In this document: positions 9,161 to 16,734 of the stretch, one piece after another | Layout of the letters: each line of letters opens with the position of its first letter | Position numbering within the stretch: the stretch's first letter is position 1 | From: Bacteroidales bacterium | Lineage (GTDB): Bacteria > Bacteroidota > Bacteroidia > Bacteroidales > UBA932 | Reading direction: 5' to 3' | Assembly (NCBI GenBank): GCA_015060205.1 | Contig: SUYY01000003.1 | Location: forward strand, 20,719-84,718 | Length of the DNA: 64,000 nucleotides | The notes under the pieces: model-generated | Seen by the model: the letters and a program-made list of their open reading frames with translations, nothing else | What the model was told of the DNA's origin: nothing | Databases searched by the model: none | Made by a program: the position numbers and the translations under genes

Positions 9161-10519
9161 TTATCCGATGATACTGTCCAGGCTGCTATATATGCTGCTT
9201 CTGAGTTCACGCAGTTCCTTCACCTTGGCGCGGTTCTTCCTTGCGTTGAAGTTGCATGTTCCTATGAACTTGAGGAAAAGCCTGATGTAGTTCCAGGCAA
9301 GTACAAACATTACCGGGAATGCCAGGAAGTATCCGAGTGCCCACCAGAAGTTTGCGAATATCCAGATGAATATTAGCGGGATGAACAGACAGATAGGCAC
9401 TGTGACAAGCGCACTTACCGCTACATTGAACGAACTTACGAACATCTGGTCCTTGATGAGTTTCTTGAGGAAGATCTCAGGGATGATGAACAGAAGTGCG
9501 GTAGGGATGATTGAGACGATAAAAAGAGGAAGCAGAACGATCAGTCCCAGACCCCTGAGGATGGCGGATCCGGCTCCCGGATTCTTCTGGAAGAGCCAGT
9601 CTCTGATGTTAATGTCTTTCATTCCTTTCTTCAGAGCGGCTGTATCCTTGTATATCTGAGCCATCTCTTCAGGATGTTCTTCTGTAGCCTTCTGAAGATC
9701 ATTCACGAGACTCTGGTCGGACAGAAGTCGGGATGGAAGATAGTTGAACTTGAATCCACGTCGTTTTGCATAGTTCTTTCCATATCCGTTTTCGCGGAGG
9801 AAATCGATCTGGTCATAGTTTTCAAGGTCATCCACGTGGAGCATCATCTCCTTGATGGCTTCACGTACAATCTGGTTTATCTCCATCATGGTCTCGCGCG
9901 GAGCCTCCTGATAGCGCTCGTAGAACGGCTGCAGGGATATAGGCTTTCCAAATCGGATGAGCATTTCCGTTCTTGCGTGGAAATAGTTGGAGTAGTGGTT
10001 GCATGAAGGAAGAATCATGATATCCTTCTTGAACTCCATCTTTTCCGCTGCGGCGAAAGCAATTCTCAGATATCCGAGTTTGAATTTTCCGAGCCATCTC
10101 TTGTCCTGATGGTCAGCCTCGGGGTAGAGCATCAGTGTCTCACCGTCGTTGAGTGCCTTGCCTGCGTCATCGAATGTCTCCTGGTTCCTTGCAACTGCAG
10201 ACAGTCCCTCGTGGCTCATCCTGTATGCAGGGAGCAGTCCCATCGCTCTGAGTGCCTTGTTGAATATCGGATTCTTGAACACGTTGGCGCGTGCGATGAA
10301 GTTCATTCTTCTGTCAGTCAGTTGAAGACAGACGCATAAAGGGTCGTTGAGACAGTTCTGATGATTTGATACTACGACAAGAGGGATGCCGTTTGTGGGA
10401 ACGTTCTCCAGCCCAAGCACATGCTCTTTTCTGAAGTATAGTCCTGAATTCACATATTGGAGATATGCGCGGAATGCTTTGAGAAAAAGCGAATGTTCTC
10501 TAGGTTTATTGTTTCTCAT
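9161..10519 (-). CDS. PlsC-like 1-acylglycerol-phosphate acyltransferase, membrane-associated
   Basis: The 452-residue protein carries the acyltransferase H(X)4D motif as VVSNHQNCLNDP and a second block LYPEADHQD. These match glycerophospholipid acyltransferases that add an acyl chain to lysophosphatidate or a related acceptor. Three to four hydrophobic segments near the C-terminus (for example IVLLPLFIVSIIPTALLFIIP) anchor it to the inner membrane. That extension makes it longer than classical PlsC (about 240). A paralogue of the same architecture lies at 54386-55705. The exact substrate cannot be read from sequence. Confidence 0.82.
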   Translation of the reverse strand: MRNNKPREHSLFLKAFRAYLQYVNSGLYFRKEHVLGLENVPTNGIPLVVVSNHQNCLNDPLCVCLQLTDRRMNFIARANVFKNPIFNKALRAMGLLPAYRMSHEGLSAVARNQETFDDAGKALNDGETLMLYPEADHQDKRWLGKFKLGYLRIAFAAAEKMEFKKDIMILPSCNHYSNYFHARTEMLIRFGKPISLQPFYERYQEAPRETMMEINQIVREAIKEMMLHVDDLENYDQIDFLRENGYGKNYAKRRGFKFNYLPSRLLSDQSLVNDLQKATEEHPEEMAQIYKDTAALKKGMKDINIRDWLFQKNPGAGSAILRGLGLIVLLPLFIVSIIPTALLFIIPEIFLKKLIKDQMFVSSFNVAVSALVTVPICLFIPLIFIWIFANFWWALGYFLAFPVMFVLAWNYIRLFLKFIGTCNFNARKNRAKVKELRELRSSIYSSLDSIIG

Positions 10520-10548
10520 TTTTAGGTATAGGGTTTTTGTACATTATG

Positions 10549-10580
10549 CAAATGTAATATTTTTATTCGAAAAATTCAAA
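10549..10580 (-). promoter_or_regulatory. Promoter of the acyltransferase gene
   Basis: On the minus strand TTTG (10580-10577), 20 bp spacer and TACATTTG (10556-10549) fit the Bacteroidetes consensus. It is placed 30 bp before the start codon. A plus-strand TACATTTG (10608-10615) sits before the response-regulator gene, so the two units diverge here. Confidence 0.65.
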
Positions 10581-10636
10581 CTGCTTTTATTTCATCAATA
10601 AAATATATACATTTGTACTGATAGAAAATATGACCT

Positions 10637-11323
10637 ATGGACAGAAAAATCCTTATTGTTGACGATGAGGCGGATATCCGCGATATTCTTCAGTTCAATC
10701 TTGAAAATGCCGGTTTCAATGTGGAATGTGCCTCATCTGCAGAAGATGCTCTGGAAATGCTCTCAGACAGGCATAGTCTTATACTTCTGGATGTGATGAT
10801 GCATGGCATGTCCGGTTTTCAGATGGCCACCCTGCTTCGTGAACGAGGCAATCTTACTCCTATCATATTCCTGACCGCCAAGGATACCCAGGACGATCTT
10901 CTGACCGGGTTTTCTGCCGGTGCTGATGATTATATCCCGAAGCCATTCTCCATTCAGGAGGTGATTGCAAGAGTCAATGCTGTCTTGAGACGTAGCGAGG
11001 CTGTGTCTCTTCTGTCATCGAGCAAGGATGTGGTGAAGGTAGGAAAAGTGGAGATAGATGTGCAGAAGAAGACGGTGACTGTGAACGGTGAGCAGGTCCA
11101 GTTTTCCAAGAAGGAGTTCGAGATTCTCAACATGCTTGCTTCCAATACAGGAAAGATATTCTCCAGAGACGACCTCATTACAGAACTCTGGAAGGATGCT
11201 CCATATGTCCTGGACAGGACTGTGGATGTGCATATTGCGAGAATACGTTCAAAACTCGGCGAGTGCAAGGCTTATCTGACAAACCGTTCGGGTTATGGTT
11301 ATACCTTCAATTCTGTGGACTGA
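10637..11323 (+). CDS. OmpR/PhoB-type response regulator
   Basis: The 228-residue protein has a receiver domain with the acidic pair DD (9-10), phospho-acceptor D52 in LLDVMM, T80 and K102 (PKPF). The C-terminal winged-helix DNA-binding domain has a recognition region VLDRTVDVHIARIRSKLG and ends in GYGYTF. It pairs with the histidine kinase that starts 1 bp after its stop. The overall form is that of PhoB, but no regulon can be read from the window. The upstream -7 box is TACATTTG at 10608-10615. Confidence 0.93.
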   Translation: MDRKILIVDDEADIRDILQFNLENAGFNVECASSAEDALEMLSDRHSLILLDVMMHGMSGFQMATLLRERGNLTPIIFLTAKDTQDDLLTGFSAGADDYIPKPFSIQEVIARVNAVLRRSEAVSLLSSSKDVVKVGKVEIDVQKKTVTVNGEQVQFSKKEFEILNMLASNTGKIFSRDDLITELWKDAPYVLDRTVDVHIARIRSKLGECKAYLTNRSGYGYTFNSVD

Positions 11324-11324
11324 T

Positions 11325-12119
11325 ATGGTGTTCTTATGGTTATTCATCATAGCGGTGGTGACAATCATTCTTGTCGTCACCCTGCTTATGCGCTATCTCA
11401 AAGAAGAAAATATCAGAAGCAGCAAGAAGAATACATTGCTGAAGAAGCAGATGACCAGCAATATCGCGCATGAACTCAGGACTCCCGTCACAAGCATACG
11501 CGGATATCTTGAGACTCTCCTCGCATGTCCTGATATGCCTCAGGAAAAAAAGAAAGTCTTTCTGGAGAGGGCCTACAACCAGACACTGCGTCTTTCGGAA
11601 CTGATAAGCGATATGGCGCTGATAAGCAAGATAGAGGAGAAATCTTCCAATTTCAAGAAGGCGGAAATTGATTTCTATGATGTTGCCAAGGAGGTCTTCG
11701 ATGAGTTCAGTGAAAGGACCGCTTCCGGAGGAATCACGGTGGAGAATACTGTCATGCCCGGATCCATGATGACGGCAAACAGGACCCTCATATATTCGAT
11801 ATTGAGAAATCTTGTGGAAAACAGTCTCAAATATGCAGGTCCGCAAGTGACAATACATCTGGAAAGTTTCTATATACCGTCTGACAAATGCTACTACATG
11901 ACATATTATGACACGGGTGCCGGTGTGCCGGAAGAACATCTGGAACGGATATTTGAAAGATTCTATCGTGTCTCCGAGGGAAGAACCCGTGATGACGGCG
12001 GGTCAGGTCTGGGTCTGTCCATAGTGAGGAATGCAGTGGCGTTCCATGGCGGGAAGATCCGCGTGTCAAACAGGGAAGAGGGCGGACTCCAGTTTCAATT
12101 TACTATAATGAGAGGATAA
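11325..12119 (+). CDS. Minimal PhoR-like sensor histidine kinase
   Basis: I use ATG 11325, directly after the regulator stop; the track start at 11295 overlaps the regulator by 29 bp. The product has 264 residues: one N-terminal membrane helix (WLFIIAVVTIILVVTLLM), then the H-box SNIAHELRTPVTSI (H49). The N-box NLVENSLKYA, G1 YDTGAGVPEEHL, F-box RIFERFYRV and G2 GGSGLGLSIV follow. There is no periplasmic, HAMP or PAS domain, so signal input must come through the single helix or a partner protein. It phosphorylates the upstream regulator by context. Confidence 0.92.
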   Translation: MVFLWLFIIAVVTIILVVTLLMRYLKEENIRSSKKNTLLKKQMTSNIAHELRTPVTSIRGYLETLLACPDMPQEKKKVFLERAYNQTLRLSELISDMALISKIEEKSSNFKKAEIDFYDVAKEVFDEFSERTASGGITVENTVMPGSMMTANRTLIYSILRNLVENSLKYAGPQVTIHLESFYIPSDKCYYMTYYDTGAGVPEEHLERIFERFYRVSEGRTRDDGGSGLGLSIVRNAVAFHGGKIRVSNREEGGLQFQFTIMRG

Positions 12120-12129
12120 ATGCCTGTTA

Positions 12130-12208
12130 CAAAAAAAAATGAGACTTCGCCGCTCTCGCGGGGACGTCTCATACTAACCACATAATTAATAACACTAAAA
12201 CTAATAAC
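12130..12208 (-). ncRNA. Candidate minus-strand small RNA or orphan attenuator transcript
   Basis: The minus strand holds a full promoter (TTG 12244-12242, 19 bp, TACCTTTG 12222-12215). About 80 nt later comes an intrinsic terminator: stem ATGAGAC/GTCTCAT with a GC-rich inner arm, followed by eight T. No gene lies between. The only ORF is ATG TGG TTA GTA TGA (Met-Trp-Leu-Val), touching the hairpin. The element therefore looks like an independent short transcript. The transcription start (about 12208) is estimated from the -7 box. Function unknown. Confidence 0.55.
12139..12172 (-). terminator. Intrinsic terminator of the minus-strand small RNA
   Basis: The outer stem ATGAGAC/GTCTCAT (7 bp) and inner CCGC/GCGG close a TCTC loop. 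On the minus strand a run of eight T follows (A-run 12131-12138 on plus). It lies only 20 bp after the kinase stop, so on the plus strand it is at best a hairpin without a U-tract. Confidence 0.75.
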
Positions 12209-12214
12209 CGAGTG

Positions 12215-12244
12215 CAAAGGTAAGGACTTTTGACATTCCCGCAA
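12215..12244 (-). promoter_or_regulatory. Promoter of the minus-strand small RNA
   Basis: TTG and TACCTTTG are separated by exactly 19 bp on the minus strand. No minus-strand coding region follows within the intergenic space. Confidence 0.6.
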
Positions 12245-12279
12245 TAGTTTCGCGGTTAATAAATTGTTACAAATGCATT

Positions 12280-12310
12280 AATCGGCTTCGGATACCCTCT
12301 GAGGCCGATT
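12280..12310 (+). terminator. Possible terminator of the two-component operon
   Basis: Stem AATCGGC/GCCGATT, followed by TTTTC reading from the last stem bases. It is the best plus-strand terminator candidate after the histidine kinase and lies before the thr promoter. The T-tract is short. Confidence 0.5.
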
Positions 12311-12346
12311 TTCATCATTTATATATTGAAAAAATTTGTCTTTTAC

Positions 12347-12376
12347 TTGCAGATGTTAAGAAATGTCCTAAATTTG
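12347..12376 (+). promoter_or_regulatory. Promoter of the thr leader and thrBC
   Basis: TTG (12347-12349), 19 bp, TAAATTTG (12369-12376) is a perfect consensus match. Transcription would start near 12383, only a few bases before the leader-peptide ATG at 12390. Confidence 0.7.
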
Positions 12377-12389
12377 CAACCCGTAACAT

Positions 12390-12500
12390 ATGAAAGTTGT
12401 GATGTATTCTTATCTTTATATAACAGGGATCGGTCTGGGCGTGTCTTACGGCATTTCCACGATTACCGGCATTACAACCATTACCCCTTGGGGGTTATAG
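12390..12500 (+). CDS. Thr/Ile-rich leader peptide of the threonine operon
   Basis: This short ORF is absent from the track. It encodes 36 residues that end in GISTITGITTITPWGL, with six Thr and six Ile overall. E. coli thrL has the same kind of Thr/Ile run and controls threonine genes by ribosome stalling; isoleucine is made from threonine, which explains the mixed content. A good promoter lies just upstream, and the threonine genes thrB-thrC follow. An alternative start is ATG 12402 (32 residues). The last Thr/Ile codons and the stop lie inside a terminator-like hairpin, which supports a leader role. Confidence 0.75.
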   Translation: MKVVMYSYLYITGIGLGVSYGISTITGITTITPWGL

Positions 12501-12509
12501 TTTTCTTTT
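12476..12509 (+). promoter_or_regulatory. Attenuator-like hairpin with U-tract in the thr leader
   Basis: The arms AACCATTACCCC and GGGGTTATAGTT pair with two mismatches around a TTG loop, and TTCTTTTG follows. The 5' arm contains the last Thr and Ile codons, and the stop codon lies in the 3' arm. A ribosome stalled upstream for lack of charged Thr-tRNA would cover the 5' arm and block the hairpin. A segment CTGGGC (12435-12440) can pair with GCCCAG (12522-12527), giving a possible alternative fold. Confidence 0.6.
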
Positions 12510-12664
12510 GTCGTTCTGGATGCCCAGGTTGCATACGACGACGCAGTTTCAACAATCATATTTCAATCAAATGGACCGGTATGCTTATGTCAGGTTCCCC
12601 GATATGTGCCTGAATCGATATCTGCCGGTGACAATGTTTAATAAATCGGACAAAAATTGATAGC
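12501..12664 (+). other. Rest of the thr leader, non-coding
   Basis: Between the leader-peptide stop and thrB there are about 160 bp with no credible ORF and no promoter of consensus type. Several short inverted repeats occur, for example TCGT...ACGA around ATGC/GCAT (12511-12542). The segment is probably transcribed leader. The track ORF 12326-12613 is a shadow frame of the leader. Confidence 0.5.
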
Positions 12665-13612
12665 ATGAAAAAGAATGTCAGGGTCTTTGCACCCGGAACA
12701 GTAGCAAATATGGGATGTGGCTTCGATGTCATGGGTATGACTTTGAATGGTGTCGGCGACATCGTGTCGGTAAGTGTCAGTGAGGGAGACGGACTGGTTA
12801 TAGAGAACAGAAGCAATGTGGAACTTCCGACAGAATTGGATAAGAATGTCATCACTCCGGCAGTCAGGGCATTGATGAAGGAATTCGGCGAGCCGAGGAT
12901 GATCGAAGTGATTGTGGAGCATAAGATTTCTCCGGGCAGCGGTATAGGTTCAAGTGCCGCTTCAAGTGCCGCAGCGGTATACGCCTTGAACGAGGCTCTG
13001 GACTGTCCGTTTTCACCTGAGAAACTCGTGGAGTTCGCAATGGAAGGAGAAAAACTTATCAGTGGCGGAACTCCTCATGCCGACAATGTGGGTCCTGCAA
13101 TCCTTGGCGGTGTCGTCCTGATGAGAGGCTATGAGCCGTTGGATATAGTAAGGCTTCCGGTTCCGGACAATTTCTTCTGTTCGGTAGTGCATCCGGACAT
13201 CATGGTAAGTACCAAGGATGCCCGTGCGGTGCTTCCTAAGGATATCGCATTGAGACTTGCAGTCAAGCAGTGGGGAAATGTGGCAGGTGTGGTGGCCGGT
13301 CTTGCTCTGAAGGATGTATACCTCATAGGCAGAGCGATGGTGGATTCTGTCATAGAGCCGCATCGTAAACGCTTCATCCCAGGATTTGATGAACTTCGCT
13401 CCAAGGTTCTTGCGGGTGGTGCCCTGTCAGTGAACATTTCCGGCTCGGGTCCTTCCGTGTTTGCAGTATCTCCGGACATGGAGACGGCATCTAAGGTAGG
13501 TGAGACCATGAGCCGCCATTTCGCCGATATGGGAATCGGTTCAGACCTGTATGTCGGTACTGTTTCAAATCAGGGTGCCAGAGTACTTAATTCATCACTC
13601 TCATCACGTTAA
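12665..13612 (+). CDS. thrB: Homoserine kinase
   Basis: It phosphorylates homoserine to O-phosphohomoserine for ThrC, in the cytoplasm. The 315-residue GHMP kinase has the N-terminal motif VFAPGTVANMGCGFDVMG, the ATP-binding loop SPGSGIGSSAASSAAA (near residue 90) and the C-terminal GHMP motif NISGSGPSVFAVS. It starts downstream of the Thr/Ile leader peptide and is followed by thrC after 11 bp. The usual partner thrA (aspartokinase/homoserine dehydrogenase) is not adjacent and not in the window. Confidence 0.95.
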   Translation: MKKNVRVFAPGTVANMGCGFDVMGMTLNGVGDIVSVSVSEGDGLVIENRSNVELPTELDKNVITPAVRALMKEFGEPRMIEVIVEHKISPGSGIGSSAASSAAAVYALNEALDCPFSPEKLVEFAMEGEKLISGGTPHADNVGPAILGGVVLMRGYEPLDIVRLPVPDNFFCSVVHPDIMVSTKDARAVLPKDIALRLAVKQWGNVAGVVAGLALKDVYLIGRAMVDSVIEPHRKRFIPGFDELRSKVLAGGALSVNISGSGPSVFAVSPDMETASKVGETMSRHFADMGIGSDLYVGTVSNQGARVLNSSLSSR

Positions 13613-13623
13613 TTCAGAATATC

Positions 13624-14904
13624 ATGAAATATTATAGCACAAGAGACAAGGAAAGGAAGAATCCGTTTTCATTGAAGGATGCCGCCTTCGCCGGACTGGC
13701 TCCGGACGGTGGACTTTTCATCCCGGAACATATCCCTGAGGTGGATATGGACAAGGTTGAGGAACTTGCATCGAAGTCATATGCCGACATGGCGGTTTAT
13801 CTCGCACAGACCGTCTTTGATGACATCCCTGCAGAGGATATGGATGCCCTCGTGAGGGATGCATATGATTTCCCGATAGAACTGAATTCGATTGCTGAAG
13901 GTCTCTACAATCTCGAACTGTTCCATGGACCTACATACGCATTCAAGGATTTCGGTGCCCGTTTCATGGGAAGGATGCTCGGCTATCTTGGTGATGGTGA
14001 GCCTATTACCATATTGGCGGCAACTTCCGGAGATACAGGCAGTGCTGTTGCACACGGATTCTACGGAGTGGATAATGTAAGGGTTGTCATACTTTATCCG
14101 GACGGAAAGGTAAGTCCTCTTCAGGAGGCTCAGATGACCACATTGGGCGGAAATATCCAGCCTTTGAAGGTGGACGGAAACTTCGACGACTGCCAGCGTC
14201 TGGTCAAGACCATGTTCAAGGATGAGGAACTCCGCAGCAAGATACGCATTACTTCTGCAAACTCTATCAATCTTCTCAGGTGGCTGCCTCAGTCATTCTA
14301 TTATTTCTATGCTTATTGTCAATGGAAGAAACGCACTGGCAGAACAGATCCTGTTGTTGTAGTTCCAAGTGGCAACTATGGCAATCTCGCTGCCGGAATG
14401 TTTGCAAAGCGTATGGGACTTCCTGTGGCAGGCTTTGTTGCCGCTTCAAATGCAAACGATGTTGTGCCTGAATATCTGATGACCGGTGAATATCGTCCAC
14501 GCGCGTCAGTTAGGACTGTTGCAAATGCTATGGATGTCGGTGATCCGAGCAATTTCGAGAGGATGCTCTGGCTCTGCAATGACTCTTATGATATGATGAA
14601 GTCGGAGATTCGTGGATATTCGTGCAGCGACTCACAGATTCTCGATGCGATAAAGGACATATATGAGAGTTACGGTTATATATCAGATCCGCATAGTGCA
14701 GTCGGTTATCTCGCTACCAGACATTATTCTTCAGACGGATTCTGGTTGTCAACTGCGCATGCTGCGAAGTTCTGTGAGGTCATAGAACGTGCAATCTCGC
14801 GCATGCCTGAGTTGCCTTCAGGACTTTCGCTTGCGATGAAGCGCGAAAAGCAGTTTACAAGAATTTCCTCTAAGGACAAGGACCTCGTTGACTTCCTCCT
14901 GTAG
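13624..14904 (+). CDS. thrC: Threonine synthase
   Basis: This PLP enzyme converts O-phosphohomoserine to threonine. The 426-residue protein has the PLP lysine in GPTYAFKDFG (K108), the phosphate-binding and SGDTGSA block (AATSGDTGSAVAHGF) and the VPSGNYGN segment. N-terminal MKYYSTRDKERKNPFSLKDAA is typical of the bacterial ThrC type. It is the last gene of the thrB-thrC unit, and its stop codon lies inside an intrinsic terminator hairpin. Confidence 0.97.
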   Translation: MKYYSTRDKERKNPFSLKDAAFAGLAPDGGLFIPEHIPEVDMDKVEELASKSYADMAVYLAQTVFDDIPAEDMDALVRDAYDFPIELNSIAEGLYNLELFHGPTYAFKDFGARFMGRMLGYLGDGEPITILAATSGDTGSAVAHGFYGVDNVRVVILYPDGKVSPLQEAQMTTLGGNIQPLKVDGNFDDCQRLVKTMFKDEELRSKIRITSANSINLLRWLPQSFYYFYAYCQWKKRTGRTDPVVVVPSGNYGNLAAGMFAKRMGLPVAGFVAASNANDVVPEYLMTGEYRPRASVRTVANAMDVGDPSNFERMLWLCNDSYDMMKSEIRGYSCSDSQILDAIKDIYESYGYISDPHSAVGYLATRHYSSDGFWLSTAHAAKFCEVIERAISRMPELPSGLSLAMKREKQFTRISSKDKDLVDFLL

Positions 14905-14915
14905 GAAGTCTTTTT
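14890..14915 (+). terminator. Terminator overlapping the thrC stop codon
   Basis: Stem GACTTCCT/AGGAAGTC (8 bp), loop CCTGT, then five T. The 5' arm and loop are the last thrC codons and the TAG lies at the start of the 3' arm. Confidence 0.85.
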
Positions 14916-14935
14916 GATAAATTTCGTCCTCCATA

Positions 14936-14966
14936 TTTGCAGATTCAAATATTATCTTTATATTTG
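14936..14966 (+). promoter_or_regulatory. Ferritin promoter
   Basis: TTTG (14936-14939), 19 bp, TATATTTG (14959-14966). The predicted transcript has a leader of about 60 nt before ATG 15036. Confidence 0.7.
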
Positions 14967-15035
14967 CAATGTAATTAATTTTGAATGTTTCAAAATTGGC
15001 ATAATTTAAGTAACCCGTCTATAAAAAAGAAAATT

Positions 15036-15554
15036 ATGATCAGTACTAGACTTCACAATGCAATCAATGTTCAGGTAAATGCTGAACTCTGGTCGGCATA
15101 CCTCTATCTTGCCATGTCTCTCGATGCTGAGGCGAAAGGCTATAAGGGTGTAGCGAACTGGTTCTTCATCCAGTTCAAGGAAGAGCAGGATCACGCACGT
15201 ATATTCATGAATTATCTCAACTCAGTGGATGCCAAGGTGGAACTTCTTCCTATAGAGGCTGTACCATCCACATGGGACAGTGTACTCGATATGTTCAAGC
15301 AGACTCTCGAACACGAGAAGAAGGTTACATCCCTTATACGTAATCTGGCAGACATCGCTTCAGAGGAAAAAGACCATGCTTCGATCAACCGTCTCGTATG
15401 GTTCATTGACGAGCAGGTTGAGGAAGAGGAATCTGCAAGAGACATGATCACTGCTTTCGAGGCAGTAGAAGGTAATAAATACGGAATGTATATGCTCGAC
15501 AAGGAACTTGCTGCAAGAGTATATACGGTTCCATCTCCACTGGCGGCAGAATAA
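15036..15554 (+). CDS. ftnA: Ferritin (non-haem iron storage protein)
   Basis: I start at ATG 15036 (MISTRLHNAINVQ), downstream of the promoter, rather than at the track start 14985. The 172-residue four-helix protein has the ferroxidase ligands expected of bacterial ferritin. They include the helix A glutamate (NAELWSAYLYL), the helix B EExxH motif in FKEEQDHARIF, and the later E and Q positions (VEEEESARDM). It stores Fe(III) and lowers Fenton damage. The flavodiiron gene begins 1 bp after its stop, so iron storage and oxygen or NO removal are likely co-expressed. Confidence 0.95.
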   Translation: MISTRLHNAINVQVNAELWSAYLYLAMSLDAEAKGYKGVANWFFIQFKEEQDHARIFMNYLNSVDAKVELLPIEAVPSTWDSVLDMFKQTLEHEKKVTSLIRNLADIASEEKDHASINRLVWFIDEQVEEEESARDMITAFEAVEGNKYGMYMLDKELAARVYTVPSPLAAE

Positions 15555-15555
15555 T

Positions 15556-16734
15556 ATGGAAAGAATCAGTCAGAGAATTTATTCGGTAGGGGTCAATGAC
15601 ACAGACAAGGTATTGTTTGAGGGACTTTGGCCCCTTCCTTATGGAGTGAGTTATAATTCCTATCTTGTTGTAGACGAGAAGGTTGCTCTTATTGATACTG
15701 TTGAAGGCGGCTTTGAAGACGAATTCATCGGGAATATCTCGGAAGCCATAGGTGACCGCCCTATAGATTATCTGGTGGTGAACCACATGGAGCCGGACCA
15801 TTCTTCTCTTACCGCCTATGTGCTGGATAAATATCCGGAACTGAAGATAATTGCCAACGCCAAGACCGTACCGATGCTCGAGGGTTATTACAATATCCCT
15901 CAGGACCGTATTCTTGTGGTGGCAGAAGGTGGGGAAGTGAGTCTTGGAGGATTCTCTCTGAAGTTCTATATGATCCCTATGGTACATTGGCCTGAAACCA
16001 TGGTGACATGGCTCGAATGTGAGAATACCGTCTTCTCGGGAGATGCATTCGGCACTTTCGGAGCAGTTCCCGGTTCGATTCTTGACGAAGAAGGAACTTT
16101 GCAGGAATTCAAGGACGAGATGATAAGATATTATTCCAATATTGTCGGAAAATATGGAAAGCCTGTGCAGACGGCCCTGAAGAAACTTTCAGGCCTTGAC
16201 CTCATGAGAATATGCAGTACGCATGGTCCCGTATGGGAGAATGAGGTGTCTGAAGTCGTGGCACTTTATGACAGATTGAGCAGGTATGAGGTGAGTCGTG
16301 GAGTATGTATCGTATATGGTTCCATGTATGGAAATACTGCGTCTGCCGCCGAGGCTCTTGCTTCCGAACTGGAAAGACTGGATATTCCTTATGCCATCCA
16401 TGATCTTGCCGGCAATAATTCCGGAGAACTTGGAGTTTCCGGAGCCTTGCGCGATGTGTTCAAATATGACACGATAGCGGTCGGTTCCCCAACTTATAAT
16501 AACGGCATATTCCCACCTGTCGAGACGTTCATGAGGGCTTTGCAGGCTCGTCTTATCAAGAATCGCCGCTTTTATGCATTCGGTTCATACACATGGTCTG
16601 CAAGTGCTGTGAATCAACTGAATGATATGGCGGCGAATCTCGGATTTGAAGTCCTTGGTGAAGGCCTTTCTTTTGCTCAGGCGTATTCAAAGGACAAATG
16701 CGATATGTCTCAGGTCGCTCAGATGCTTATCTGA
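15556..16734 (+). CDS. A-type flavodiiron protein (oxygen/NO reductase)
   Basis: The chosen start ATG 15556 (MERISQRIYSVGV) directly follows the ferritin stop and gives 392 residues. The N-terminal metallo-beta-lactamase-like domain holds the di-iron ligands in NHMEPDHSS (H77, E79, D81, H82), the later histidine in MVHWPE, and SGDAFGTFG. The C-terminal flavodoxin domain begins with VYGSMYGNTASAAEAL for FMN. Such FprA or Roo-type enzymes reduce O2 to water or NO to N2O in anaerobes. No rubredoxin domain is fused, so an external donor is needed. It overlaps convergent nadA by 8 bp. Confidence 0.95.
   Translation: MERISQRIYSVGVNDTDKVLFEGLWPLPYGVSYNSYLVVDEKVALIDTVEGGFEDEFIGNISEAIGDRPIDYLVVNHMEPDHSSLTAYVLDKYPELKIIANAKTVPMLEGYYNIPQDRILVVAEGGEVSLGGFSLKFYMIPMVHWPETMVTWLECENTVFSGDAFGTFGAVPGSILDEEGTLQEFKDEMIRYYSNIVGKYGKPVQTALKKLSGLDLMRICSTHGPVWENEVSEVVALYDRLSRYEVSRGVCIVYGSMYGNTASAAEALASELERLDIPYAIHDLAGNNSGELGVSGALRDVFKYDTIAVGSPTYNNGIFPPVETFMRALQARLIKNRRFYAFGSYTWSASAVNQLNDMAANLGFEVLGEGLSFAQAYSKDKCDMSQVAQMLI

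Noticed and set aside
12326-12613. 95-residue plus-strand ORF in the thr leader region
   Set aside because: It is out of frame with the Thr/Ile leader and begins upstream of the predicted transcription start. Its product shows no pattern.
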